Shown: positions 17,555 to 27,062 of the stretch, one piece after another | Numbering within the stretch: the first letter of the stretch is position 1 | How the letters are laid out: every line of letters begins with the position of its first letter | NCBI GenBank assembly: GCA_023248395.1 | Contig: JAHFEQ010000014.1 | Coordinates: 1-34,996, forward strand | Length of the DNA stretch: 34,996 nt | Direction: 5' to 3' | Source: Nitrospirota bacterium | Lineage (GTDB): Bacteria > Nitrospirota > 9FT-COMBO-42-15 > HDB-SIOI813 | The notes under the pieces: generated by a model | The model's database searches: none | What the model was told of the DNA's origin: nothing | What the model saw: only the letters and a program-made list of their open reading frames with translations | Made by a program: the position numbers and the translations under genes

Positions 17555-17569
17555 TTACACCCTCACTGA

Positions 17570-18340
17570 TTATAGTGGCCCTGAAAATCCGTCTTTTCTG
17601 ACTCTCCAGAAATGGACAGCAAGAAAGACCACAACTAATAAAGGTAACACAACACAATGAAGTACATAGAAACGGAGGAGTGCATTCTGCCCAACCTCAG
17701 TTCCCCCTAAGAGCATGAATTTGACATCATTGTCGGGTCTCATCCCAAGTTGTGCGCCAAATGGACCTTCCACCCCAAACAATGGCGTAGCTGCCGCCAT
17801 CTTTGTACCTACAGTGATAGCCCAGAGTGCAAGCTGATCCCAGGGGAGCAGATATCCTGTCCAACTGAGTAACAGCGTTAATGCTAAGAGCAACACGCCG
17901 ACAATCCAGTTAAATTCCCTCGGAGGTTTATAGGCCCCTGTCAGGAAAACCCTTGTCATATGGACCCAGACCGTAAAGACCATCCCGTGGGCCGCCAGTC
18001 TGTGTACATTTCTGAATGTAGGTCCAAAGGATACCACGGTCATGATATCTTTAATGTCATTATAAGCACGCCTTGCATCAGGGACGTAGTAGAACATCAG
18101 CAGAACCCCCGTAACGGTCAGTATGGCAAAGAGGAGAAGGGATGTCCCTCCCATACACCATGTGTATCTGATTTTTATAGACTCTCTTCTTGTCTTAACA
18201 GGATGGAGGTGGTAGAGGACATTACTAAAGGTGGTCAGTGCCCTGGTGCGCGGGGTATCGTCATAACCATGACGGAATATGGCCTTATAGACCGGGCTAC
18301 TGGTAAACCCGTCTGAAATCTTTTTCCAGAGATTACTCAT
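17570..18340 (-). CDS. Cytochrome b6-like N-terminal subunit
   Basis: [62 protein letters not shown]: di-heme b signature. Confidence 0.92.
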   Translation of the reverse strand: MSNLWKKISDGFTSSPVYKAIFRHGYDDTPRTRALTTFSNVLYHLHPVKTRRESIKIRYTWCMGGTSLLLFAILTVTGVLLMFYYVPDARRAYNDIKDIMTVVSFGPTFRNVHRLAAHGMVFTVWVHMTRVFLTGAYKPPREFNWIVGVLLLALTLLLSWTGYLLPWDQLALWAITVGTKMAAATPLFGVEGPFGAQLGMRPDNDVKFMLLGGTEVGQNALLRFYVLHCVVLPLLVVVFLAVHFWRVRKDGFSGPL

Positions 18341-18354
18341 TATGCCTCCTGACC

Positions 18355-18499
18355 AAATTTGACGGCATCGTAAAAAGTCTCAATATGTCACCCTGAACGA
18401 AGTGAAGGGTCTGATGACCTATTGATAATATCAGATTCTTCGCTTCGCTCAGAATGACAAAACGGCCCGTTTTAGACTTTTTACGATGCCGTCAAATTT
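18355..18499. mobile_element. MITE-like element with 26-bp perfect terminal inverted repeats
   Basis: aaatttgacggcatcgtaaaaagtct (18355-18380) and agactttttacgatgccgtcaaattt (18474-18499) are exact reverse complements. The interior carries the TCAGATTCTTCGCTTCGCTCAGAATGACA repeat. Confidence 0.85.
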
Positions 18500-19031
18500 A
18501 AACCTTCAAAAAGAAAGGCTCCACCTCACGCGAAGCCTCTTCAACCATCAGGCCATTCTCAGTAGAAATAGGATCAGGGTCCTGCCTGTGGTTAAAATCC
18601 ACGATGATCTGACCGTCCACCGGGTCTATTTTAATCGCGGCCCGCCACAGTAGTTTCGGCGCTGGCCCCCCCAGAACATTCCCTGCGATATCATAGATAC
18701 TCCCGTGACACGGGCATAAAAATTTCTTTTTATCATCAAACCAGTTAGGGGTACAACCCAGGTGCCGGCAAATTGAGATCATCGCATAGAGACCCCCCTC
18801 ATTGCGGACTACCCATATCTGCCTTTCTTTCTTCCATTTTTCACTCAGACCCATAGGATAATCCGAGGGCTTTCCTATTTTAAAGACCTTCTGGGACTCA
18901 TAAAGCACATTGGGGAAATAGAACTTATAGAAACTAAAGGCAGACCCCCCAAGTGTAGCGGCCATTCCGCCCCACCCTACGATAGAAAAAAAGTCCCTTC
19001 GCGTTATCTGTTCATCCCCGTTATTATTCAT
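18498..19031 (-). CDS. Rieske [2Fe-2S] iron-sulfur protein
   Basis: ISICRHLGCTPNWFDDKKKFLCPCHGSIYDIAGNVLGGPAPK; N-terminal ITRRDFFSIVGWGGMAATLGG. Confidence 0.94.
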   Translation of the reverse strand: MNNNGDEQITRRDFFSIVGWGGMAATLGGSAFSFYKFYFPNVLYESQKVFKIGKPSDYPMGLSEKWKKERQIWVVRNEGGLYAMISICRHLGCTPNWFDDKKKFLCPCHGSIYDIAGNVLGGPAPKLLWRAAIKIDPVDGQIIVDFNHRQDPDPISTENGLMVEEASREVEPFFLKV

Positions 19032-20869
19032 TTCACCGGGACCTCCTCTATCTCTTCTATATATTCAAAAACCTCCAGCGTTACTGCATCCGTGGGGCAT
19101 CGTTTGGCACAGTGTCCGCACCGGATACATCGATCTTCATCCTTGATCATTGCCGTCCCCATCTGGGCCACCAGGGTGCTGTCACCCCTCATCAGATCTT
19201 CCCACGATATCTTATACCTCGCCTCAACCACCTTTTTCAGATCGTCATCCCCTTCAACCTCGGTTATGGGAACCATCTTCAGGCAGAATGTGGGACAGAC
19301 ATCCACGCAACCGCCGCACAAGATACATAAATCTCCATCAAAGATGGTATTGATATGGCACTTCAGACAACGTCTTGCCTGGGCGCTCGCCTCCTCCTCT
19401 CCATAACCTATCTCAACCAGTGAAATATCGTACTTTCTCTCATGGGCATCTGTTGCCGCAGGCTCTTTACGCCTCAGGAGGTCATAATCCCTGAACATGC
19501 TATATTCCTTTGGCCCCGCAACCGGATGCATGATACCCTTTCTCTTTATATTGAAACTTACCCCCCTTAAATATTCATCGATAGACCTTGCTGACTTCTG
19601 CCCGGCAGCAACGGCAGTGATTAAAAGCTTGGGACCATAGGCCACATCGCCGGTTGCAAATATCCCCGGGGCACTGGTCTTATAATTATCCAGATTTACC
19701 TTTAAGACGCCAGGCCTTGACATCTCAAGGCCGTCACCTTCCTCAATAAAAGATATGTCTGCGGCCTGGCCTATTGTAATGATCACCGTATCGCATTCGA
19801 TGATTGACTCACTGTTCGGGGCAAACTGCGGGTTAAACCTCTTATTTTCATCAAAAACACTGAGACACTTTGTCGTCTCAAGGCCCGTGACCTTGCCGTC
19901 TTTTCCGACTATCCTCTTTGGGCCACGGCCGTCATGAAGGATGATCCCCTCCTCTTCCCCCTCCATGATCTCCACCGGGTCAGCAGGCATGATATTCCTG
20001 GTCTCAAGGCACGCCATATGGACTTCCTTTACACCCAGACGAACAGCAGACCTTGACGCATCATAGGCCACATTACCACCGCCGATCACAAGAACCCTCG
20101 GCCCGATCTTGGGTGGACGGCCATAATTTGCAGCCCTGATGAAGTCCATACCGATCAACACCCCTTCCAGGTTGGTCCCTTCAATAGGAAGGGATCGTCC
20201 GAGCTGCAGTCCAACTGCGATCAGGATGGCCTTATAGCCCCTATCCTTCAGGTCCTTAATTGAGAGGTTTTTTCCAACAGGGGTGTTACATTTGATCTCC
20301 ACGCCCAATGCCTCTATTGAGGCAATTTCTGTTTTTACAAGCTTTCTGGAGAGTCTATAATGGGGGATGCCCTGGATCATCATACCCCCTGGCTCAGGCT
20401 CAGATTCAAAGACTGTAACCTTATAGCCGAGGAGGGCAAGATCATGGGCTGCTGAAAGACCGGCTGGCCCGGCGCCGATGATGGCAACCTTTTCACGGGT
20501 ACCTAATCCAGCCTTGCTACGCCTTACATTGGAGAATTTCAGGACACCAGAAGGGTCAATGATGGCTTCAACACCAAATCTCTCGGTTACAAAGCGCTTG
20601 AGCGCCCTGATGGAGACTGCCTCGTCAATATCGCTCCTGCGGCAGGCCGCTTCACAGGGATGACCACAGACACGTCCGCATATAGAGGCAAAGGGGTTAG
20701 GCGCCCGTGCAATGGCATAGGCCCTCTCATAATCACCTTCAGCAATAGCCTGGACATAGGCACCCGAATCAGTCCCCACAGGGCATGAGGTCCGGCACTT
20801 TACCATCCCTGCAAAGTAGTCTACGTCAGGGACTACTACACGATATCTTTCCTTCAACGCCCCCCTCAT
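19028..20869 (-). CDS. GltD-like FAD/NAD(P) oxidoreductase with Fe-S and C-terminal ferredoxin domains
   Basis: CRTSCPVGTDSGAYV, ICGRVCGHPCEAACRR, VAIIGAGPAGLSAAHDLALLG, GIFATGDVAYGPKLL, CILCGGCVDVCP, CIRCGHCAKRCP. 4-nt overlap with the Rieske gene. Confidence 0.9.
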   Translation of the reverse strand: MRGALKERYRVVVPDVDYFAGMVKCRTSCPVGTDSGAYVQAIAEGDYERAYAIARAPNPFASICGRVCGHPCEAACRRSDIDEAVSIRALKRFVTERFGVEAIIDPSGVLKFSNVRRSKAGLGTREKVAIIGAGPAGLSAAHDLALLGYKVTVFESEPEPGGMMIQGIPHYRLSRKLVKTEIASIEALGVEIKCNTPVGKNLSIKDLKDRGYKAILIAVGLQLGRSLPIEGTNLEGVLIGMDFIRAANYGRPPKIGPRVLVIGGGNVAYDASRSAVRLGVKEVHMACLETRNIMPADPVEIMEGEEEGIILHDGRGPKRIVGKDGKVTGLETTKCLSVFDENKRFNPQFAPNSESIIECDTVIITIGQAADISFIEEGDGLEMSRPGVLKVNLDNYKTSAPGIFATGDVAYGPKLLITAVAAGQKSARSIDEYLRGVSFNIKRKGIMHPVAGPKEYSMFRDYDLLRRKEPAATDAHERKYDISLVEIGYGEEEASAQARRCLKCHINTIFDGDLCILCGGCVDVCPTFCLKMVPITEVEGDDDLKKVVEARYKISWEDLMRGDSTLVAQMGTAMIKDEDRCIRCGHCAKRCPTDAVTLEVFEYIEEIEEVPVK

Positions 20870-20896
20870 CCTCTAACTTCTAACTTCTGATTTCTC

Positions 20897-21292
20897 CTAC
20901 CAGGCCTCCTCATCATACTGCGAAGGATTGATCAGATCACGAATCGATACCACACCAATCACTTCTCCGCCCTCCGTAACTGCGAGGTGCCTCACCTTCT
21001 TCTGGTCCATTAAATCGCCGGCCTCAAATATTGTCTTCGCACTCTCTATAGCAACAAGGGGGGAACTCATCACCCCTTTAACCAGATAGCTGCTCCCATC
21101 CAGGCCCTTTGCTACTACCTTTCTTATGATATCCCTCTCAGTCACAATCCCTACAAACTCGCCATTTCCTTTATCAACAACCAACACACTCCCTACATTC
21201 TTAGAAGCCATTATCTCTGCCACTTGCATAACAGTAGACTGCTTGTCCACGGTTACAATGTTTCTTGCCATCACTCTCTTTACAGGTATCAT
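20897..21292 (-). CDS. CBS-domain pair protein
   Basis: VKRVMARNIVTVDKQSTVMQVAEIMASKNVGSVLVVD...GIVTERDIIRKV...VKGVMSSPLVAIESAKT. Confidence 0.92.
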   Translation of the reverse strand: MIPVKRVMARNIVTVDKQSTVMQVAEIMASKNVGSVLVVDKGNGEFVGIVTERDIIRKVVAKGLDGSSYLVKGVMSSPLVAIESAKTIFEAGDLMDQKKVRHLAVTEGGEVIGVVSIRDLINPSQYDEEAW

Positions 21293-21424
21293 CTATAGTA
21301 AACCTCCTAAAATTAGGGTAAGGGGTGGATTTTCACTTTAACATGTTGTTGCCGCGCTTGTCAACAGGTTTTTGAGGTTTTTGGCTTGCCTTTTCCTCTA
21401 ATCTGTATTATCTTTCCTTTTAAA

Positions 21425-22849
21425 ATGGGTAAATACGATTATGATCTTATCGTCATCGGAGGAGGGGCCGGGGGGTTTGTCTCTTCAAAGCTTGCGGCTG
21501 GTCTGGGTAAAAAGGTCGCCATGATTGAAAAGGACAGGCTGGGGGGAGAGTGTACCCTTACTGGCTGTGTCCCAAGCAAGACCCTCATCCACACAAGTCA
21601 GATAGCCCAAGAGATAAGAAATGCCAAAAAATACGGGCTGACTATTGATTCAACTGCGCACATCAACACAGATCATGTCATGGCTCATGTCCGCTCCGTT
21701 GTGCAGAAGGTCTATGACGGACATCCTCCGGAGGCGTTTCAAAAACTTGGGATCGATGTCCTTTTTGGGGCCCCGCAGTTTATAGACAATCAGCAGATTG
21801 AATTAAACGGGAAGAGGCTTTCGGCAAAGAATTTTATCGTCTCAACAGGCTCATCCCCCCTGATCCCTCCTATCGAGGGCATAGACACAATACCTTTTCT
21901 TACCAATCAAACTGTTTTTGACCTTGAGAGATTGCCGTTGTCCATGATCGTCCTCGGCGGCGGTCCAATCGGGACAGAATTGGGCTCAGCCTTCAGTCTT
22001 CTGGGCATTGATGTCTCCATTGTAGATCAATTTGAAAGGATCCTTAATCGGGAGGATGGAGAACTGGTGGATATTCTATCCAGTAAACTTATCGAAGACG
22101 GAATAAAGCTGATCACTGGATACACCCCCCTCAAACTTGCTTCTAAAGATAGAAAAATAACCCTTACCATTCAGAATAGTAAGAACCAGACACAAGAGAT
22201 CAAGGCGGACTCCCTCCTCATCGCCATCGGAAGGAAGGCGAATGTGGAGGGACTTAATCTCGAAAGCGCTGGCGTTGAATATACCCTGAAAGGAATAAAG
22301 ACGAATCATACCCTCAGGACAACAGCCCCCAACATTTATGCCTGCGGCGATGTGGTCGGTCCGTATCAGTTTAGCCACGTGGCAGAGTATCAGGCCATCA
22401 TTGCCACACAGAATGCCCTCTTTCCTATTAAAAAGAGGGTTGATTATCAGCATGCTGCCTGGTGTACCTTTACCAGCCCTGAGATCGCCCATGCCGGGTT
22501 AACGGAAAGAGAGGCAAGGGAAACCTATGGAGATAAGATCAAGATCTTCAGGTACGAGTACAGGAACATCGACAGAGGGGTTACAGATGTGGCCGATACA
22601 GGGATGAGTAAATTTATATGTGACCCCAGAGGAAATCTTATTGGAGCCCATATACTGGGGGCACGTGCCGGAGACTTAATCCATGAGGCCCAGATCGCCA
22701 AATCCCTCGGCATCCCCTTTTATAAATTGTATTCCGTGATACATATCTATCCCACATTCACAGACGTTGTTAAACATGCGGCAAAATTGTGCTATATTGA
22801 TAGACTTCAGAACAACCCTTTTCTGAGACTGTTGAGAAAACTTTTATGA
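21425..22849 (+). CDS. Pyridine nucleotide-disulfide oxidoreductase (MerA/dihydrolipoamide dehydrogenase-like)
   Basis: YDLIVIGGGAGGFVSSKLAAGLGKKVAMIEKDRLGGECTLTGCVPSKTLIHTS, NIYACGDVVGPYQFSHVAEYQ, VIHIYPTFTDVVKHA. ATG 21425 preferred. Confidence 0.92.
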   Translation: MGKYDYDLIVIGGGAGGFVSSKLAAGLGKKVAMIEKDRLGGECTLTGCVPSKTLIHTSQIAQEIRNAKKYGLTIDSTAHINTDHVMAHVRSVVQKVYDGHPPEAFQKLGIDVLFGAPQFIDNQQIELNGKRLSAKNFIVSTGSSPLIPPIEGIDTIPFLTNQTVFDLERLPLSMIVLGGGPIGTELGSAFSLLGIDVSIVDQFERILNREDGELVDILSSKLIEDGIKLITGYTPLKLASKDRKITLTIQNSKNQTQEIKADSLLIAIGRKANVEGLNLESAGVEYTLKGIKTNHTLRTTAPNIYACGDVVGPYQFSHVAEYQAIIATQNALFPIKKRVDYQHAAWCTFTSPEIAHAGLTEREARETYGDKIKIFRYEYRNIDRGVTDVADTGMSKFICDPRGNLIGAHILGARAGDLIHEAQIAKSLGIPFYKLYSVIHIYPTFTDVVKHAAKLCYIDRLQNNPFLRLLRKLL

Positions 22850-23565
22850 AGTTTTCTGTTTTCCATATTCTGTTATTATTGATTGTCCTTTTCCCATCCA
22901 TTGTTATTTCTCAGGGTGGAAAGGAATCCTTTTTTATGAAAGAAGATTTTAATAATCTTGACAACTGGGGGTCACTCTATTTCCCAAAGATCAAGAAACA
23001 CACCTCTTATACGATAGAAACCAACGGTAGCGAAAGATATTTGAAGGCAGAGAGTACAGCCTCTGCTTCAGCGCTGGTATATAAGAGGGAGTTTAACGTC
23101 CACGAATATCCCAATATGCGATGGCGCTGGAGGGTGGAGAACGTATATGATAAGGGGGTTAGCGGGACAAAAGAGGGGGATGACTATCCCCTCCGAATTT
23201 ATATTACCTTTAAATACGACCCGCAAAAGGCGAGTTTCCTGGAAAAGTTGCAGTATGAAGGGGCAAAGCTGTTGTACGGAGAATATCCGCCGCACAGTGC
23301 AATAAACTATGTCTGGGCGAATAAAGAGAATACTCAAAGGGTCGTTACAAGCCCTTATACATCAAAGACCAAGATTATTATTATTGAAAAGGGTACTAAT
23401 CGTATCGGCTCGTGGGAAACAAAAGAGGCCAATATCTTAACAGATTACCGGCAGGCATTCGGAGAAGATCCCCCGGCTCAAGCGGGCATCGCCATCATGA
23501 ATGATTCTGACAATACAGGCGAAGGGTCGGTATCGTATATTCGTTTTATTGAAGTCTACCGGTGA
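22846..23565 (+). CDS. DUF3047-like secreted protein
   Basis: Signal peptide; MRWRWRVENVYDKGVSGTKEGDDYPLRIYITF...NYVWANKE...RQAFGEDPPAQAGIAIMNDSDNTGE. ATGA overlap with the upstream gene. Confidence 0.8.
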   Translation: MKFSVFHILLLLIVLFPSIVISQGGKESFFMKEDFNNLDNWGSLYFPKIKKHTSYTIETNGSERYLKAESTASASALVYKREFNVHEYPNMRWRWRVENVYDKGVSGTKEGDDYPLRIYITFKYDPQKASFLEKLQYEGAKLLYGEYPPHSAINYVWANKENTQRVVTSPYTSKTKIIIIEKGTNRIGSWETKEANILTDYRQAFGEDPPAQAGIAIMNDSDNTGEGSVSYIRFIEVYR

Positions 23566-23570
23566 TCTCT

Positions 23571-24248
23571 TCATTCAACCGGTTTAAATTCAAGAAAATA
23601 CTGGTAGGGCAAAAAAACGGGCGATCGGGTCAGATGATAACCGGCCTGGCGGAACTCTTCTCTGACAGTTTCTTCCGACAGCTTCATTTCAAGGGGTGGG
23701 CCAACCGGAGTCTCCCTTTTGTAAAACTCCACAATAACAATCCGGCCATTCGGTTTCAGTGCCTTTTTCAAGTTGGCTAAATACATAACCCTCTCTTCGA
23801 TATGATGATAGGTATCACAGATAAATATGATATCCACGGATTCAGGCGCAAGCTCCGGGTCATCCGCTTTAACTATACGGGCCTCATAATTTTTAAGCCC
23901 CAGCTTTTGTGCATCCTCTTTCATATATTTGACCATGGAAGGTTCAATATCAAGGCCGAGGGCCTTTCCCTCCGGCCCAACAGCCACAGCGAATCTTCTG
24001 GTGAAATAACCCGTTCCTGCCCCAATGTCTGCAATAACGTCTCCAGGCCTCAGGTTTAACATCTTTACAACCTCATCCGGCTTCTGCCATTCCTCCCGCT
24101 TCGGGTCTTCAAAGATAGTCACCCACCGGTCAATATCTTCGAAACTATGCTGCCTTGTGAGAGCCATGCGCTGGCCGAGGGCCCCGCTCTCTAAAAATGG
24201 CACAAGGGCTATAAGCAAGAACAATGAGATAGCTATTTTTTTGTTCAT
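23571..24248 (-). CDS. Exported class I SAM-dependent methyltransferase
   Basis: N-terminal signal; VVKMLNLRPGDVIADIGAGTGYFTRRFAVAVGPEGKALGLDIEPSMV, LKKALKPNGRIVIVEF. Confidence 0.88.
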   Translation of the reverse strand: MNKKIAISLFLLIALVPFLESGALGQRMALTRQHSFEDIDRWVTIFEDPKREEWQKPDEVVKMLNLRPGDVIADIGAGTGYFTRRFAVAVGPEGKALGLDIEPSMVKYMKEDAQKLGLKNYEARIVKADDPELAPESVDIIFICDTYHHIEERVMYLANLKKALKPNGRIVIVEFYKRETPVGPPLEMKLSEETVREEFRQAGYHLTRSPVFLPYQYFLEFKPVE

Positions 24249-24418
24249 ATATTCACCTGGAAAAATAAATCTGTCCCTTTTTCTGCCGCATCTTTATCTC
24301 GTACATCACAGATATAGGATACAAGAAACGGGATGCAGAATGCAAGATACATTTCCACTATTTTGCTTCAATAGATTTGATGATTCAGTGTATAATGTCA
24401 CCGGAAGGGGCAATAACT

Positions 24419-25483
24419 ATGTCAAGGTCTTTAAAGAAAAGGGCAAGAAACATCGGGCTTCCACCCGGGACTCTTATTCATGTTGGAGAAAAAAGGTCTG
24501 AGAAGGTAAAGATCAAAGTCATCGATTACAGTGAGATGAATTTTGAAGAGGAAGAGTTAGAAGGGATTGAAGCATGTTTTTCCTTTAAAGACAAACCGAC
24601 GATGACCTGGCTGAACATAGAGGGCATTCATGAGGTTAGCATTTTAGAAAGGCTTGGAGAATGCTATGGTTTTCATTCCCTGACTCTCGAAGATATCCTG
24701 AACACAGAACAGCGACCCAAGATGGAAGACCATGGGGATTACATCTATGTGGTTCTGAAGATGCTTCACAGCAATGAGGGCAATAGCGTCGTCATAGAAC
24801 AGATAAGCCTCCTCCTCGGAAAAAACTTTGTCATCTCCTTTCAGGAAGGGATGGAGGGGGATGTCTTCGATCCTGTCAGGGAACGGATCCGGAGTGGCAA
24901 GGGGCGTATCAGAAAGATGGGTAGCGATTATCTCGCTTATGCCCTGCTCGACTCCATCGTGGACAACTATTTCATCGTCCTTGAAAAACTGGGTGAAAAA
25001 ATAGAGTATCTTGAAGAGGAACTGGTGACGAATCCCACCCGGGCAACCCTCCAGTCCATACACAATTTAAAAAGAGAGATGATATTCCTGAGGAGATCTG
25101 TCTGGCCATTAAGAGAGGTCATCAGCGGTCTTGAGAGGGGAGAATCCCCGTTAATCAATGACACCACCCGGATATTCCTCAGGGACCTCTACGATCATAC
25201 CGTTCAGGTCATTGATACCGTAGAGACATTCCGCGACATGCTCTCAGGGATGCTGGACATCTATCTTTCAAGTATTAGTAATAAGATGAATGAGGTGATG
25301 AAGGTTTTGACCATCATCGCCACGATCTTTATCCCGCTGACATTCATCGTCGGGGTATACGGAATGAATTTCAAATACATGCCGGAGATTGAATGGCGCT
25401 GGGGTTATCCCCTGATATTACTGCTCATGGCTGGAATTGCAGTCTTCATGCTGTTCTATTTCAGGAGAAAAAAATGGCTGTGA
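24419..25483 (+). CDS. corA: CorA-type magnesium/cobalt transporter
   Basis: C-terminal FIPLTFIVGVYGMNFKYMPEIEWRWGYPLILLLMAGIAVFMLFYFRRKKWL (GMN motif). Confidence 0.95.
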   Translation: MSRSLKKRARNIGLPPGTLIHVGEKRSEKVKIKVIDYSEMNFEEEELEGIEACFSFKDKPTMTWLNIEGIHEVSILERLGECYGFHSLTLEDILNTEQRPKMEDHGDYIYVVLKMLHSNEGNSVVIEQISLLLGKNFVISFQEGMEGDVFDPVRERIRSGKGRIRKMGSDYLAYALLDSIVDNYFIVLEKLGEKIEYLEEELVTNPTRATLQSIHNLKREMIFLRRSVWPLREVISGLERGESPLINDTTRIFLRDLYDHTVQVIDTVETFRDMLSGMLDIYLSSISNKMNEVMKVLTIIATIFIPLTFIVGVYGMNFKYMPEIEWRWGYPLILLLMAGIAVFMLFYFRRKKWL

Positions 25484-25506
25484 GGTTAGTTTATAAAAGG
25501 ATTAAT

Positions 25507-25552
25507 TGGCGCCCCCCGGGTGAATCAAACACCCGGCAAACGGTTTAGGAAA
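25507..25552 (-). tRNA. 3'-half tRNA-Arg(CCU) fragment; candidate displaced integration (att) site
   Basis: Minus strand t|TTCCTAA|ACCGT|TTGCC|GGGTG|TTTGATT|CACCC|GGGGGGC|G|CCA fits anticodon loop, 3' anticodon stem, variable loop, T-arm and acceptor-CCA with canonical lengths. The 5' half is absent. Confidence 0.72.
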
Positions 25553-25662
25553 AGAAACCCGTCTTGTAACTCCTCAATTTTACTGAAGCTGCCTAAAGAA
25601 AACTAAACAACTTTGGGGGGTTTGTTGGTTACAGTCCGGTTACAATACCACAGGAGGCCACC

Positions 25663-25788
25663 TTGAAGCAATCACGGCATGAAACAAAGAAAAGTAAGCG
25701 AAATGAAGAAGCTCTTCTGGAAAGAATCAAGCGGGCGAAAGAGAACAAGAAGAAAAGGAAGAGTGATACGGAGCAGGGAGAACGATGA
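25663..25788 (+). CDS. 41-aa Lys/Arg-rich small ORF (TTG start)
   Basis: caggaggccacc TTG: (M)KQSRHETKKSKRNEEALLERIKRAKENKKKRKSDTEQGER. Strong Shine-Dalgarno; not in the ORF track. Confidence 0.45.
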   Translation: MKQSRHETKKSKRNEEALLERIKRAKENKKKRKSDTEQGER

Positions 25789-25855
25789 AGTTTTTTAAAG
25801 TATTTGTCGTGTTCTCTTCTCTTTACTCACATAAAAAGGTGCCTATTCTTTTTTA

Positions 25856-26170
25856 TTGCAAAAAGAGAGAGAGAGTCCTGTTATTCCTTACAGCAAAGCC
25901 ATAACAGGCTATAAGCCGGGTGACAGGGTCCAAGAGCGGGCACTGGATGAGCTGTTGACAGAGAAGGAAGTGGCAGAATTGAAGATCTACCTTGAAACTG
26001 AATACGACTACCAGTTAATGTACTTTCGACCGGTTCAAGTAGACTTACCAGTAGAGGGCATGGAGAGTATTCAGGACATGGTTGTCTTCCAGGGTGAAGG
26101 ACACGTCGACCTTTTACAGCACTTGCCACAGCCACGGACCCCGAAAGCACCTCCTCCGAGTTCCCAGTAG
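25856..26170 (+). CDS. Hypothetical acidic protein
   Basis: ORF MQKERESPVIPYSKAITGYKPGDRVQERALDELLTEKEVAELKIYLETEYDYQLMYF..., followed downstream by a + strand terminator. Confidence 0.5.
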   Translation: MQKERESPVIPYSKAITGYKPGDRVQERALDELLTEKEVAELKIYLETEYDYQLMYFRPVQVDLPVEGMESIQDMVVFQGEGHVDLLQHLPQPRTPKAPPPSSQ

Positions 26171-26318
26171 GGGGCTTCTATTCTCTTGTAGAGGCTAAGG
26201 CAGGCGCCACTACTCCGCTCAAAAATATGGCAATAGAACAAGACCGTATTTTAAAGAGTATCTTAGCGATGCAACTCTGAAACAGATTCACTCGAACTAT
26301 AGACGGGTATGATCCTCC

Positions 26319-26353
26319 GGGCCGGATAGTTTATCCCATCCGGCCCTCTCTTT
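26319..26353 (+). terminator. Rho-independent terminator
   Basis: gggccggat-agtttatccc-atccggccc then tctctttt. Confidence 0.75.
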
Positions 26354-26708
26354 TATAGGGAAGAGATCGTATCTCACTCCTTTATCATTGGCCGGTTTTT
26401 TTGAAAAATGTAGTCCACACCGTGAAAATTTACCAGAAAAGTTAAAAGGGTTGTCAACTTTACCGCATCCTGAGAGGTTTGCAATCAAGTTGAAGGTGAC
26501 AGAGCATCGGTTAAGGTAACCGCTTTCCCCATTGTAATACCTTGTTTTTAAATATAAACTGCTCAGGTGTAACCGGACTGTAACTGTATTCAAAGTCTAT
26601 TGGTTACAGATCCTTACCTTTCAACATACCCCCCGTATACCGAAAAGCATTCCCCCGTCTCCTTGTTTAGTGCTCTTCTTTCCGAAATTTTCCGGCCATT
26701 TTCCCAAA

Positions 26709-26996
26709 ATGCCCCTTTTCCCCCGACAAGCAATAGACAGTCTCTACCAGAGTGCCGAGCGGCGTATCGGGGAATTCTCATGGGAACTGCCGAGGACAGA
26801 TAATAATACAAGATTCGGTTCACGGACTCCCCACGATGGGGAACCCGATACTACTAAGACATCCATTCTCAAGTCCGTTGGTATAACCCATTCTGAGCGT
26901 TACGAAGCCATAGCAAGCCTGCCGGATAAGGTGTTTGAAAAAGAGCTCTTGACACGGACGTTTCATTTTATTACCTTGAGTAAGGTTCTATTATGA
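26709..26996 (+). pseudogene. Fragment resembling ParB-like/MT-A70-associated island proteins (AERxxGE...LGI...S..A..P...FE)
   Basis: QAIDSLYQSAERRIGEFSWELPRTDNN...TSILKSVGITHSERYEAIASLPDKVFEKELL. Upstream portion not recognisable. Confidence 0.35.
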
Positions 26997-27016
26997 AACG
27001 ATATACGGAGGACGCT

Positions 27017-27062
27017 ATGACGAAACTATTGACGCCGGCGGAGACTGTCTGCAGATTGAATA
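27017..27062 (+). pseudogene. N-terminal fragment of an excisionase-type HTH protein
   Basis: cggaggacgct ATG: MTKLLTPAETVCRLNI, like LLTPxEVAxxLNVS N-termini; runs into an oppositely oriented gene fragment. Confidence 0.35.

Noticed and set aside
21303-21340. Third copy of the GC-rich palindrome (attagggtaaggggtggatttt)
   Set aside because: Only a short half-match with no paired arm; may be a remnant but too short to support.
26297-26593. 98-aa minus-strand ORF
   Set aside because: Overlaps the + strand terminator and one inverted repeat; no recognisable motif.
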